Shown here: positions 40,401 to 55,400 of the stretch, in pieces | How positions within the stretch are numbered: the first letter of the stretch is position 1 | How the letters are laid out: every line of letters starts with the position of its first letter | Source of the DNA: Opisthorchis felineus | Taxonomy: Eukaryota > Platyhelminthes > Trematoda > Opisthorchiida > Opisthorchiidae | DNA length: 64,000 nt | Reading direction: 5' to 3' | Assembly (NCBI GenBank): GCA_004794785.1 | Contig: SJOL01006495.1 | Coordinates: forward strand, 433,680 to 497,679 | Notes under the pieces: generated by a model | What the model was told of the DNA's origin: nothing | The model's database searches: none | What the model saw: the letters and a program-made list of their open reading frames with translations, nothing else | Made by a program: the position numbers and the translations under genes

Positions 40401-43400
40401 CCGAAATTCATTGAATTGGATGCAGCAGTGGGGAGAGTTATTTCAGGTTAGTTTCAACGGACCGAAAGGCAGATGAACCAAAGTACGAAGGTTTTTGGTC
40501 CAATTTCTAAAGTTAATGAACACAACTCATTAGATTATATCAACACGAAAAAACGCAAAACACTGCAGTATTAACTGAATACTCGTTATGCAATGAAATT
40601 GCCCTCTGGGAGCTGTCGGGACGAGGTACCAATTGCTATGTTTACAGAAAATTGATCAGTGAGTTCACTATAAAACTTGGTCCTTGCTTGAACTCGTTAT
40701 AACATCGCCCTCGCTTACCGTCACATAGTTCCGTAATGCATGGGCTAATGGTATAAAGGTGGGTTGTAGTTCCAAATAACTTTATTAGCACAACCACGGT
40801 CTAGCAGTCTCATCACACCGCAAAGTATGCGGTACCGCTGTGGTACCCGGTAGGATCAAACTTAAGCCCTTGCACACAGGTCAACCATTCCAGTTGGTAG
40901 GTAATTTGGTTCAACATCCACAGAACTTCCAGTGGACTTGCCGTTCCAGAATGGGAAGAGCCAAGACTGCTTCTAACACTCCCCTACGACTTTGGTGCTA
41001 TAGTGACGTCGGAGTGTTCACAAACGCTCGATTTCAGTCCGCTGCTTTAAGGTTGGGAGACATCAGTTCACGCAGAACGGACAAGAAAACTTCCAGTGTT
41101 CGGTGGTCATTGAGCCCAAAAAAATTGTTTTGGTCGGATGCGCACGCCAGGCTTCAGAAAAATGTATTCATCCTTGTCACCTGGGGTAACCACACTGAGT
41201 AGGTCACGTCTATTCGGCAACATACGCTGTGCGGTAATGGACATTCTTCCTTGCAGAACGCGTTTCGGTCTGCCTCCCGCAAGGTGAAGACTACCCAAAG
41301 TCGTTCAGCTTATTTCCTGGCAACCACGTATGATTGGCGAACCCATTCACATTGGCAACTAACTAATTAGGAGCAAGGAGCTAGATGCGCTGATGGTTAG
41401 TGACTCTGACAGTCGTGTCACTTATATGCATCAGATGGCACTCTTGTGTAAAGACGGTTATCTTTGGTGCGTAGCTGTCTCGATCCTCACTCTGTGAGGA
41501 TAGTACAGCTGTTCAACGGTAACGAACCCTCAGATGGGGAACTACCACTTCGACTTGGTGGCCAGATTTAATGCTGCAACGATTCCACAGGCTACACTGG
41601 ATGAAGCTTCGCTACGCATGACCAGGAAGGTGAAGGGACAGCTGTGAGACAAAGAGTAACAGGTCTTCGTGCTGTAAACAGTCTTTTTACTAGAAGGCAA
41701 GCGATCAGCACCTCCATATTTATGTAAGCACCTTGCCTCAAGGAAGGATGGGTTGGAAAAGGTTGACCTACAAAACCACACGTTTCGATCGTCCAGCTGG
41801 TTGGCCGTGACCGCCAGGGCTCAGCCACTCCAGCCAAGAAAATTTAAATCTATCAAGGGCCCAATGTAATGCATCTGCTGTGGGTAACAACATCACGATT
41901 GAGACACCTCTGCTTGAACACCTGCATCGTTGGGCTAGGTCGGACCCCATCGCCAATTAGGCGAGTACATTGAGTTATTGGGTCCGAGCAGGGACTTGCT
42001 TTACCTTGCGGGTCAAGCCTTTAAGCTTACGGCTGCTGACAGGTTCCCAGAGTAAAACCCTACATTCCCCTAGTACCTTTTGATGCAGACTTGAGTCGAA
42101 GTTTGAAAGTCGCATACTGCAAACGAACGTTCCTCGGTCTCGGCAACGAGGTGGTAACATTTGCCACCCCGTGCTCCCTATATCTCAACTAGTCCACTTC
42201 GGCCTATTCACTTCTTGGTCAACCAGCCATTGTCCCATGTCTAAGCTACCGTTCAATAAAGTAAACCAAAAGAATCCTCCAACAAATAAAAAAACGGTCC
42301 ATATTTAGTTTTCAGTGTATGTACCATCTGTCGACTTGAGAAACAGGCATCTCGTACTCAAACATTGATTTTCCTACCTATGGATATGTGCCATCTCCAG
42401 AACAGGTACACAAGACCCCGACTGGATCATGCTCTGCAAACCACGTATGACGAACCTAGTTATGCACACTTCACTCGTCGGATATTTGATGATTCTGGTG
42501 CAATCGTGGTATCTACGACGTGATAGTTTTGCCCAGCCTCAGGGCTAAAATAATATTGTTTGATTCTCATTGGGTCCTCTAAATAACCGCCCTTGTGTTT
42601 AGTCTGTCTGTCTCAAGTAAGATCAATGCAACCGGAAGCAGCAAACGTTTGTTGTTGTGCCGACATACGTCCAAACGGGCTGCGGTTCCGAAACTGAGAG
42701 AGATAGCTTCTGTCACGACTTATTCGGTCAGCTAAAGCGCTCATTTGGACCGCTAAAATCAGTTGGGTGGTAGATTTGGAGCCAATCATTACCAAACACA
42801 TAAGGAAGCCGCTCTTTCATCCGTAGGCTCAACATCTGTCTATTGCCAGTACGAGCTTTCAGCATAGGTGCTCACAATGCGTCAGTTAGGGTCCACTAGC
42901 CGCAAACCAATTATGAGTCAGGTAGCCATCAGTTACCGGTAGAGGACTTCAACTGGTGGTTGACGTTACCTTTGGGGTACGCAGCTGGATTCAGACCACT
43001 TCAGCTACCGGAAGTGCAGACACCGATAATGAGGACCATTCAGACGGTGAATAGAAGAGAGTGAGAGAATCTTCGGCTTTTAAGTCCGCCTGCCTAAACT
43101 ATCCGACTCGCCGAATGAACACTGGATATCACAAAAATCAGTAGCGCACACTGACTTCAGAACAACCCCATGTCACCAAGTAGCTACCATTGTTCGCCGC
43201 AGATCCCCCAAACGCCAAATAACCCAGAGCCCGAACGATCAAAAGCGCAGACCCAGTGTATCTGCCATGGGCTGGGTATGCACCGCGGTCGGACGATCCA
43301 TAATCCTTTATAGGTGGGCGATGTGGTCTCTACGCTTGGAAGGTATACAAAACCTCCGGATTTAACTATCGGTTTCTCCGAAGCATTGTCCTTGTATGGT

Positions 43401-46400
43401 GGAAACGTCGGATCACGGAAGCCTTTTTATGCCAGATGGCTTTAGGAAAAATGGACAAGCCAATCACTAATAGATAGGTCGCGCTCCTTTGTGTTTCGCA
43501 TGTCAGATGTCCACCTGCTTCGTAGAGCTCTTCCTGTCCAGCGTTGTGCGAGCAATCTACGACCGGTTAATGAAGCGTGGAAGCCCTAACCAGTCGGACT
43601 GACAACTGCCATCTCCTTGGATATGGACTCCGGGACTCGACACACCAATGGTTGATGACGTTTAATGCCCAGTTTCCCACTTAAGAAGCTAGAGGGATAC
43701 AACATCAACCTGATTAGACTGATTAGACCAAAGCCTTCAATTTTGGACGTTCATCCCAAATGCTTCCGTGATGGTGATCGCGCACCCCGCCTCCTTTAAA
43801 CTTCTCCCATACTTTTATTTTCACTCTCAGTTGTAACATATTACCGGTTCTCGTCGTCCATCATTGATAGCCGAACACCAATAGTCAGTACCATACTGTA
43901 CAGTACATATCGCTAAATTGGAAAGCAAGCTGAATTTTAGTAGCCACGGTCCACATCGAACATTTTGTACTCGATATTTGAACTTTCCTTATGAAAGTTA
44001 TGAAATGGTTTAATGACGTTTTTTATGCTTCTGATCTATAGCTCACATGCGTGGAGGAATGGGTGCTCGACGTGGCTTTATCTGCCGAATGCGGCTGGGA
44101 ACAATTGTTCATCCCGGATCATCACAGTTGGACTTCGGAACAGGAACTCCCTCGTCGGCCTCATCGAGAATTCGGTGGCGCCCTCGGCAAGCGTTTTGTC
44201 TAAACTCAGCTGGACAACCATCCTATGCCTTGGTTCATGTAACCGGTTTTGTTAGACCGCTTACTCCTACGCTCACCTCTTCCAAACCAGAATTACACAT
44301 CCCGAACGGTCAGGTCTCGGGAGCTTCGGTTTATCCCCTTTTTGGTATGTGCTCACCTTTCATATCCTATTCAGAAAATGCAACTGCTTTATGCGTATCA
44401 TCCTAACAGACCCTTGTTACGTTATTTGTGGTCTCACAAACGACAGGATGTGGTGTGACCTGTGATGGGGTTTATGCAATAGTTATTGTTTGAACAGTAT
44501 ACGTCTACCTGCATGATATAGCGTCAATGTACATGTGCCACCACGCGATCCTTCCTCATTTAATGATTTGTGTTTTCCATGTGTACCCTATTTACTGCCC
44601 ATTTCCACGTACGCTTACAGTTGGCTGAATTTATAGCGTACGGTGGCCATCAAAAAGCCAACAAAACACTTATTCTAGTTCGACTTATATGAGCAGCGCT
44701 TGTTTTTCTGATATGGTTGGGGTATTTAGAGTAGCATTCCTGTGTGTGCTATCTTTCACCTTTTAAGTACGTAGTATAGCGTTTGCAAGGAGTGGTTAGC
44801 ACTATAGTAAAGGACCTCCTGTACATAAAGATGAACAACCTCGTAAGTGATAAGCTAATTTGTTTCCACAGGAATGTGTTAACTCGAAAAGTCACGGACT
44901 ATCAAGAGCGAATCCAGAGGGTGGCAGGGAGTTTCATGATACAGTAACTCATGGTGAGAAGAAGCGGAGAGATTAGTCTGGTAATGGTAACCGGAAAAGA
45001 GAATGAGTGGAGAAGTTTTTACAGGTTTACAATGGGTTGAATATCATCCCCGACCCTGGTCTTGGTGCTCTGTTAACTTATTCGCTAAGTGCCCACTTCT
45101 TCATCAAGGGTCACCTGAAGTGTATTTTTCGTAGGTGAGAAGTAGTAAGTTCTTCGTTTATAAGGGGCGTAGTCACTTATCATGAAAGCTGATCACACTC
45201 GGGGGTGCTCATGATTATCAACCAGCTGCTTCTGGCGACTGCTTATTTCAGTTTCCTACACACAAGACCGATTTCCTGTCGTGAATGAAATGGGACGTGC
45301 ATTCTAGCTGGTCTCCTTTTTTTAATATCTTTGATGGTATTTTCGTATTTGGTGTTGCAGTTGTTAGAACTTTCCGGTAGACGACGGTCTTGAGTGTGTC
45401 CTGTGGTGACATATTTACTGTATTGTCAATCTTATTGCTGGTGTCCTTCACGTTATGAGAGTTCGCAATCTAGAGTAGTTTTGACAGGTCATCGGAACCC
45501 GGGAACATCAACTGATAGTGATGTGGACACCGCGAGTTAATGGACCAACTCTGACAAGACTACAGACGTTTTGGCATCTCTCCTATTTAGAACTAAAGAC
45601 CCGTTCATCGCCTTTGCCGTTGAAATTTTTCAAGTTATCCATGATGTTCCCTTCCGTAGCAGTTGGTACTCAAAAATAGCTTACTGTCTCCCATGCTGTT
45701 TTAACATTCACACCTTAGAAAACTCTTGTAGCTATTCCCCAACCTTCCACTTTCCAGTGCGCTTTCCTTGGGTCGTCGAACCCCGGGTACAAAGTCGACC
45801 CCAAGCGTAATATGTGACACCGATCTCATTCAGTTCTGCTCATTGTGTGGGCCGGCTGATTGTTACTATCCCCCATATCCCCGACCGCTGGGTTACGTCG
45901 CCAGTTGCCATTGCGCAGGACAGCTATCAAGGTCATCGATGTTTCGACACGTAGTCGAAATCGCATACGCATTGATTACACATTTGTTCCATTCACAAGG
46001 TATAGGAACATCATGCGAAAACGATCGTGTCTTCAGCCGTGGCATCGAAAGTGCTGCCTCATTATTTTGCATATCGGAAAGACGGACCCGTGAGAAGCAA
46101 GCTGGGTTTCGCCGGGGCTGAGAAGACCTTGAGACAAGTTCTCGAGCAGCGCCGCTCTCTTAAACGTCTTACTTTGGTTGTTTTCTTTGGTCTGAAAGCT
46201 GCCTTTGACTCTGTCGATCGTCAGAGACTATGGCGATCAACGGTCTCCCTTCCAAATTTATATCCCTTATGAGGGCACTGCATGCGAACTCCTGTGGGCC
46301 AGTACGAGAATACGGCAAGATTTCGCCTGAGTTCACCACGTTCAGTGGTGTAAGACAAGGCTGCCCTCTCCTCTTCAAATGTGTTATTGATGTGCTGCGT

Positions 46401-49400
46401 GAAATTTGTCTGCCTGCCTCTGAACCCTCAGGGGTCGAAATGCTCCCGGGACGTTCACTCACAGACATTGAGTATACGGACGACATTGATCTCCTTGGTT
46501 CAACCTAAGTAACTCTGCCGCACGGTTTGGCATGCGCTTCACACCTGCAGAGTGCCGCTAGAAGACTGGGTAGGATCATGCTTGCTGACGAACCAATCGA
46601 CGTGGTAGATAAATTCGTTAACCAGGGCAGTTGTATAGGTACCGGTGAACTGGCTGGAGATGAGATTACTTCTCGAATCGGCAAGGCCAGAAAAACGTTT
46701 GCCAAACTCCGACACTTGTGGAGCCAGGGTGACGTCAGTTTGTGTCAAGGGCAGAGTTTGCACTGCGGTAGTGCGATCCATACCGGTTTATGGATCAGAG
46801 ACGTGACCTCTCCGCACGGAGGACATACGAAGCCTGTCAGTGTTTGGCCATCGGTGTCTTGGAAACCCTGACAGGTTCTGATGGGAACATCAAACGGGCA
46901 CTGCTGAGGTACGCTAGACGGTTTTAAGAAGAACGAACTTTCCCACGATGGATAAGTTACACATGCTTCGAAGGTTACGTTGGTTAGGACATGTACTCCG
47001 CATGCCAGAAAACCGTCTGACTCGCAGGGCTCTTTTTGCGAGACCTGTGTTGAATGCAAGCGACCGAGAAGTGAACGGTGTATTACCTGGCCACGAGGTA
47101 TGAAAACACTAACCAGTAAACAGAGTCCGGTAGACAACTGCCGCATCCCTGGATGGGGACCCCGGGACGGAAGATCCTGGTAATATGAATTCATATTGTT
47201 ATTAGGTCTGGTTGTTGGTCTGTTCGCCGAGCTTGGCAGTTGGATTGCAAACGTTTCATCACCAATCGAGGTGACATTGTCAGTGCGGGGTTGAGTGGGT
47301 GAATTCCTCCTCTTCTGCCTGTGCTTATATGGCTTCTAAACAGCATCTGGTAGCTCTGAAGGCGGTCTTCGCGTAGTTTGATTGGTCCCCTGTGAATCTG
47401 GGTTGGTCTTCATCTCTTGTGTTTGGTTGGTTCGTTGGGCGCATTCAATTCGACAGTTCTGTCCTATGTGGCTCAGAGTCCCGTGACTGTGTAGTTCTTT
47501 TGCTCGTAACGGCTGATAGACTGGGTCAATGTCGATGTGTTTATTGATCGACTTTTTTGTGGAGTNCAACCCAGATTCACAGGGGACCAATCAAACTACG
47601 CGGAGACCGCCTTCAGAGCTACCAGATGCTGTTTAGAAGCCATATAAGCACAGGCAGAAGAGGAGGAATTCACCCACTCAACCCCGCACTGACGATGTCA
47701 CCTCGATTGGTGATGAAACATTTGAAATCCAACTGCCAAGCTCGGCGAACAGACCAACAACCAAGCAGCGCACCCGAGCTACCTATATTCCAAAACATTG
47801 TCAATGTTATTAGGTCTGCTTTCAAACCTGATAAATAATATTCACCAAACAAAGTATTATCCATTTCTTCTAAATAGGGCGGGTAGTTAGCCACTCGAAA
47901 ACAAATCAGATTTTACAGCATTCTGTAACGTGGAATTATTCCACGGTGTTTTTGTAGTAACGGTATTTTCCTCAGCTTAGTTCTCTTTCTGAGCCTCCCA
48001 AGCTAGCTTTCACGTCGAAACAATCACCAAGGATGCTCAAGGTATGTTAACACCCAAAACGAAGTCAATAACACTTGTACAGCGCTTCATGTATATAGCG
48101 TAAGCGGCGACAACTTTCTGGAAATTCTAACGCCTTTTGGATGCGCCATTGGCAACCGGCATTCGGCCAATACTGGGTTATGATTGGCTGTTGGGTCGGC
48201 TTTCGACCAATCAGATCTCGACTTGATGCCGGATCGGCAAGCGTCCCGAACTTTTGGCCAATCTTGCGCGGAATAGGCTTCTCGGACGTAGCAGCACCTG
48301 ACTGCGAGCGGTAAGGCGTGATCCGTGTGGAATTCCGCCTAACAGTTTTGTACTGGCAGTTGGCTGTTCAACTGTTCTCTTTCACACCACTATCTGGCAT
48401 GGTATTTCGATAACGCAGCTGTCGAGGTTCTCAGCTTCTCTACATCATGCAATGAGGGGGAAACCTGGACAATTAATAGCAGTGTATGTTGTTATATCGA
48501 AATCCAGGTCAGTGGCAACCATGCAACGTTGTGGCTTTACAGAACGCACGTTTAAGGACAATGATCCTTGCGTTATCGACGCATCGAAACTAAAAATACC
48601 CTTGTGGACGTCGTCATATTGAAGTGCTGGTTTCAAACCAAGGTTCGTTGCCACTGCTTCAGTGTTCCTTTCTCAACCTAGTTGATAACAATATGCTTAG
48701 CGAATATACCTCACCATCGTTTGGACACTACGTATGTGGTCACTGTTACCAGAAGTGCGATTAAGTCGGTAAATCCGACTTGCGCCATGCTGGAGGACAC
48801 TGATGAGGCTGTTCGTGGTCCGCTGCCTCGACTATTTCGGCATCTTCTTAACACCAGAGCACACGCACATGTTCGGTGCCAGTAGTTGACAATGACCACA
48901 AGGTCAGCACTGCTCTATACAAGTTTACACAATTGGGCGACTCTTGCGCTTTTTACTTTTTGAGTAGTAGCATTCACTGATGGCTGCAGCAGGTCACGTC
49001 GCCGGCAAGTGGTTGCAATGGAGTGGCCATACTTATTTTAGTATAAGTTTAGATGTGGCGGATATTTTATAGCCTTATGCCTCGGGATAGCTCAGTAGTC
49101 AGGGTGCGAACTTACCGACCGGAAGGCCCGGGTTCGGACCCAACCTCGACTGCTCCTGTCTAGATATGGGTAACCTGGCTGTATCTCAGCCCTCGTGCCT
49201 CCTTCGGGTAGCGTGGCAGCTAGGCACCGAAGAGGAGTTGCAGCTGAACGATTGTTGTTGTGGCGTGAAATACAAGTGAAGTTAAATGTTTTTTTTCACT
49301 TCCTGTCGGGTGCGTACGTTTGTCGCGTTGACCTAACGCTGCAATTACGGGCAGCCTTGTTGAGGCATCCACCGACCCACATTTGGGTTACTCATTTACT

Positions 49401-52400
49401 GGGTTATAGGTCGACGTACCAAAACTTTTCTGATCCTAATTACCCCAGATTGAAAAGAATGATGTACGGTTAACCAGTGGACGCTGGTTTTGGTGTAGGA
49501 TGCTGATATTGAGCAGAATGCAGGCTGCATCGGAATTTTCTCTGGAAGTCGGTAGGTTAGTGACGTAACGAATGCTAGTATTATGAGAGTTGACTATGTA
49601 GGACTTATCCTGTGTAATTTTTATGATCAACCGGTGACTTCACGGTATTGTACATCTACCGCTCATATGGGGGAACATGTTGTTTCTACTCAAAACTTGA
49701 TACAAGTTACATTTAAGGGCAAACGGTGGCCAGGTTGATTTCAGCACACTACACTCTGGTCAATATTTTCAGTGTCTTGAGTCTCCTCATTATAAGCTGC
49801 TAACTACAGGTGAGCCCAGCATTTTCATTATGCTTATGCCTGCACGAGCGCATGACCATCAGTTTTAACTGTTCGGCCGTTTGTCATGCAAACAACAGCG
49901 TTCTCTCGTGGTTTCGCTCGTTCTTTCATGTGTGCAGTTTGATATTTTTTTTAGCCCACTGGGTTGTTTCGGTCAGGGAAAGCCGTTCATCTTATGTATG
50001 TGCGTCTGGCTGATCGATGCATTTTGAGGCGGCGCTCAGGTAACTCAGCGGACTCCGCAACCATTCATTCCACATGTTCCTTCCCTTCCCGCTTCCATCA
50101 CTTCGTTTTCATCCCACCCATCCCAGTTTTCAATTCGTCCAACTGACGGAGACAAGTCCGTACCCGGTGTGAGAACTTCTTTAGCGTCAAGTTCCATCGT
50201 AGTCTTGACTATCCCAGCGTTGCATAGGCTTTGTTACGAGTTACACACACACACACACACAAACTATCTGGTCGCCCACTATGTTAGACAACAGCTACTT
50301 TCGCCTCCCCGTACATGCACGTGCTCATACGTCTCTGGAGTCTTGTCAGGGAAATACATACGCATGCATACACACAAGGTGAGCAGACGAAACATCTTTA
50401 AACTCTTGTTTATTGCTAGGGAGGCTGTTTTCTTGCCTCACATTCATGCTGCTTGCCTTCTGCGTCTTACATGTACACATTTATGGTCATCTAGTGTGTC
50501 ACACAAACTCGCCACGCGTGTTTGTCTCGTCAACTTCTCCCAAAGACCACCAGCAAGTGCACCGGTTCTCGTTTGGTCCGTTATTCTTTATTCCTCAATT
50601 ATTTGTACTTGATTTAACCAACTAAGTTCACAATCAACACCATGTGAGTTTGACCTTCTTTGCTGTCAAGTGGTGATATGTCTGTGCATTCCAGGTTAGC
50701 TGAACTCAAGTTGAAAGTAACAGTGATGCTATCATTTACTAAAGCTTTGTGATAGTTGCAAACCGAACTCTTTATAAGTCGGTAGCACGACATACAAAGC
50801 TACATCGGTATACGATGTGGCTTTTTCGCTTGTCTTATCGTGATAGTAACCTAATTAGCTTGACAATGATACGGTTTTTTCTAAAAGTCGGTATGGTATT
50901 TCATACCTCAGTGGTGCCTTCCTGTTTTTCGATTACCGAACTTTTATACGTAGTATTCTGGGTGCACGTTGCTTGGATCATTATTTATGCATCCTTTTGT
51001 TCAATTGCGGAATGCTGTAGTTGCCATAATTTGCACTACCATTACCATATGTTGCGCATATCGAGTCGATGCCCTTCCAGATTTAGGATCTTCTCCATAT
51101 CATAGCAGTAAGGAGGCGGACTGCATACAACTACATACTACTGGAGGCAACTACTGATAGGTTGGGTGATGTTCCTTTGCGAGGTTGAAGCCGATTGATT
51201 AAAGGCTGTTGCTAACGGCCTACATCACTGGCTTTCTTGGTGTTTTCGTTTCCGCTTGTCCGGTTGATTCTGCGGTTGTTCGGTTAATTTCCAAGCTTCT
51301 GTGTTAGATTCGGCACCGCAGGTAACGATGTTCAGAATTCAATCAAGTAACAAATTCTTCGGGTAGGCTGCGTTAGCACCGCCTAAAGGAGTTTGAGAAC
51401 TCCCAGCCAGCTGACGGGATGATTCTGTAGCTGATACAGCTTGTCTCCGGAAGTTGGTCCTTACGTAAGATTTCTTCACTGGATCGTCCGTTTAACAGTA
51501 TTCTGTTTAATCTTCCGCAGATGGACTAATTCCTGACGACTCGGATTTCGGTCACCAAGGTCACGATGCCAACGGCAACTGCACATCGGAACTTGAACAA
51601 CCAACTGATCAACAAATGCCACATTGTTTGGTGGCGCTAGGGCGACTGCAGATCAACAACCGACCGGATGCAGTGGACTTGTCCCCACGACGTTCCCACG
51701 AATTTGTTACTCGCCATTCCGCAGATATGCGCATCACATTCTGTGACCAACGAATCAAAAACGTACTTGGACTCGATACAGATGAAGTCCTTGGTCAGTT
51801 GTTCACCGACCTGATGCCTTCTAGTAAGGATAAAGGTAGTTTCCAGGATATATTTGATCGAGGTATGTGATCAAAATTCATTTTCGTGTGCACCATATTG
51901 TTCTTTCCCAGTTAGACCCCACTAATCGCACCCCCCCACAGCAACCATCTATCTACTGTCATGGATCTCGTGAGGCTTGTGCCAACCATTATGGCAACAA
52001 CAACGGGTGCTTATGTGGACCCGCGTCCCCCTACAGTCACCATTTGAATTATCAAGCCATTGATGTGGTACGATTCTTTATCCACAACCGGACGTTTGGT
52101 CATAGCATCCATACCTTTAGGACAGCTGCTTTTGCCGGCTCCACTAGTCGCCGAACGGTTCAGGTGGTCTAATTCGGGCCTTTGTGAGTTCCATCTACAA
52201 AACTTCCATATTTAAGTGATTATGGATTTGCACTGATAGCAGTTGCCTGAAACACTGAATTTTTAGACTCTGGCGGAGCTTATTCATTACTGGCTTGCTC
52301 CCACAAGCTAACTCTTGTGACGCACGCAACACGGTGATAACCACATATCTGAAGATGTGTTGGAGTTCAGTTGAAAAATGAACGATTAGCGGTAAACACG

Positions 52401-55400
52401 GTTTACTTGTTACTCCGTGACCCTTCTGCAAAACAGAGCATATTCTACTGAGATCGATGGAATTGTTATCGTCCGTAATTCGTATGTTCGTTTTTTTCGG
52501 GCTACGACGTTCGGGTTTCCCAAATGCCTGGAATCTTCCCTATTGTGACGGAAAGTAGCCGGAACTTGCCGCACTTTATGGGTCGCGGTGCGCAACGGCC
52601 GTCACCTCAGCTTGCAATCCATCTTTGCTGTTTTTTCTTAGAAAACACAGCTCACATACCTGCTTTTCTTCTGTGACTAGAGCTCTCCACTAGATGGCAC
52701 TGGATGAAGCGGCAAGGACCATTTGTCCTATCCTATGTTTCAGCACTGCTAATTTGCCACTTACTGTTCGGATTTTGTCCAACATTCGCATCATCATTAG
52801 TATTTATCGTCATCAATTCCAGCTTGGAAGTTCAAAGGCGAGGCTTTCTCGTTGCTCGTTCTGCTTCAAGGTCAGGTGTCAAGCGAGCCGGTTTCCGTTC
52901 GATGTAACCTGTTTGCATTCTCAAATCCGTTCAACGACGAGGTGGAGTATATAGTGTGTACGACAACCTCATTAAAGTAAGCTGTTCATTTATCCACAGA
53001 GCTGTAGTAAAAGTACCTTCTCTTTGTTTATTTCTTCCGTGTCCTTCCCTTCCTGTCCAGTCCTGTTAGTCGTTTTTATCAGAACAAGTATGAGCCTTTA
53101 TATCAGCTGCCTTTCTTCGTCTGTTGGTGGGCGTTATTATTGGTAACATAAACCTGCATCAATTAACCACTAACAAGGTTTGTTGATTCGTCCCAAATGA
53201 GCTTTCTGTTTAGTTTCCTATCGCACCTAGGTGGTCCCATGATACCTGGTTATTGGGGTATCCTTTCGGTGCATATCTCAGTTGATTTCCGACTTTTTCT
53301 TCCATAACAAAAGACACCAAATTGACATGAAGCACCTCATTATAATCAAAACCTAACATATTGGTTGGAAACTATCTGTCAGCGATCTTCATATATTTGA
53401 GGAGAGGTTTCTATGTCGCAATACCCTGTTTATCTGTCACGGATAACCATACCTTCCATGTTACTTTTAGGGCACTTCAGTCCGGTGCCTCCGTCCCGTG
53501 TGGTGCAGCGGCTCTTCGTGGTAATGCCATTTCTTCTGGTTCCGATTCGTTTTCTGATGCTCAAGCCGACTATGAAACGGATCCACTCACGGGACATCCT
53601 CGTATGGTTCTACCGTTCCATCCTCAGCAAAATCAGCTGCTTCGAAGCTCCACCCAGTATGCCGATTCCGCCATTGCCGAGGGAAGTGGATATTGGCGAC
53701 CCCCAATGGAATCTTCTAACCAATTCCATCCTGTATTTTCATCTTTATCGCAACCGAGTTCACGTGATCTTCTCAGTCGATCACACCCGTCCACCTTCTC
53801 ATCTCAGCCTGGTAGTGAGCTCACCCGCGATCACCCAGGTCCCTCAGATACCGGAAGCATTGACAATGGAAGCGAACGTATCTTAGATACTGCGAACCAG
53901 GCATGTGATACTCACCTACAACCAACAGCCACCGACAATTTCGTACCCGCGGTTGAGTGTGAGTATCCATCGGAGTCCTACTCATCACGTACGTATCCAC
54001 AGTTCCACCAACTGCTGGACAGTGGATGGTCTTTCGTTTTCTAGTCGTGTATCCTGTCCGAGGCTCGTTTGCGTGCCTCCAGTATGTAGCGGTCAAGATT
54101 ATTGTCCTGAGAAAATCGCACCAGGGCGATAAGTCTACGGTATGCATAGGTCAGCGTGCGGACATTACATGCGTTTTTCGGTAACTGTCAGGCAATTCAA
54201 AATTCAACGTTAAAATAATTGTGTGCTCATCCAAGATAAACGTTTCAAAAGTAACATCCTTTAATTCATATATAATCAATTGCTTTTCACTGGAACCTCT
54301 AGTTGGCTATCGGTAGTGTCTAACAGTTGGAAATACTCCTACCCAACTGAACTCCGATGCAGCCCCCGGGCTGCTTATTTGTTGAAAGACCAACTTAAAA
54401 CTCATACTGGCTATCTCTCTGACACTAAGCATGCACAAACCTATAACTTTGCATCCAACTGAGGCTACAAATTTCAGGGTGTGCTCACATTATTCTTCAA
54501 AAAGGGAACAATGACATTTGAGTTTTCGTCATCCGCACTGTTGACTATTTCCAACAATACTGAATCGACCGTACGGGACTTCTCACACAGTGACTAAGTT
54601 CAGGATGAAATCTCGATTAAAATTCCACCACCATCGGAATAACGATTGTTTGGTGCAGCCGAAAAGTCTTCAAAAGGCATTGCTGTCGACGAAAGGATTA
54701 CCGGATCGTCGAAAATTCATAAACCTATTGAAATTTCCCCCCGCTGTTTCTTGCGGGTACTTCCGTAGATCATGTGTCTCGGTTCAGGCACCCTTGAATC
54801 GCACTAGTAGACATAGGGTGGATTGTCTTACCCCCAAGTGTCACGCAATTTTGAGATTTCTACAGAATCTTATTGCCTTGTCATAAACTAGTAGCTCCAC
54901 TTTGACGGGTTATCAAGTAGGTTTTTCAAGGTAAATGCAAATCGTCCATTCTCATGAAGCCAGACTAGAGGGTTCATTCTCTGCTCCTTCAACGCTGCAT
55001 AATTTATGGTGCATTCGTGGATCGGATGTTTCATGTGTTTCTTTGCAACTTCTCTTGCAGATGTCGTACGCGGTGGCACAGCTGATCGGGAAGCTGTACA
55101 CCAATCTCTGTTTTACGATGCCGCTTTAACACACCCCACTGAAAATAACGTGGATCCTCTCAATGCATGCCAGCCTTCCGTACCTCCTGGTGGATGCCTC
55201 ATTCGTGCTTCCGACAGCGGGATGACACGCCCGTCTGCCATTTGTTATCTTCCTTCCGCTCCTGCCGGAGATGTATGCGGCCCAGACAACACGTCACTTT
55301 CCCCATCACGCCATTTGGAGTATTCGTCCGTCACTAGGCCCGTCGCCACTAGCGACCCCTATCAACCCCCCGGACTAGATCCATCCTCACGTTCCAGCTT

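Noticed and set aside
40840..41202. Frame of 120 codons in ARNT intron 5 and several minus-strand frames to 42.8 kb, suspected second Gypsy copy
   Set aside because: No reverse transcriptase, integrase, protease or zinc-knuckle motif could be found on either strand.
50242..50261. AC repeat as a possible regulatory element
   Set aside because: A plain dinucleotide microsatellite in an intron; nothing supports a function.
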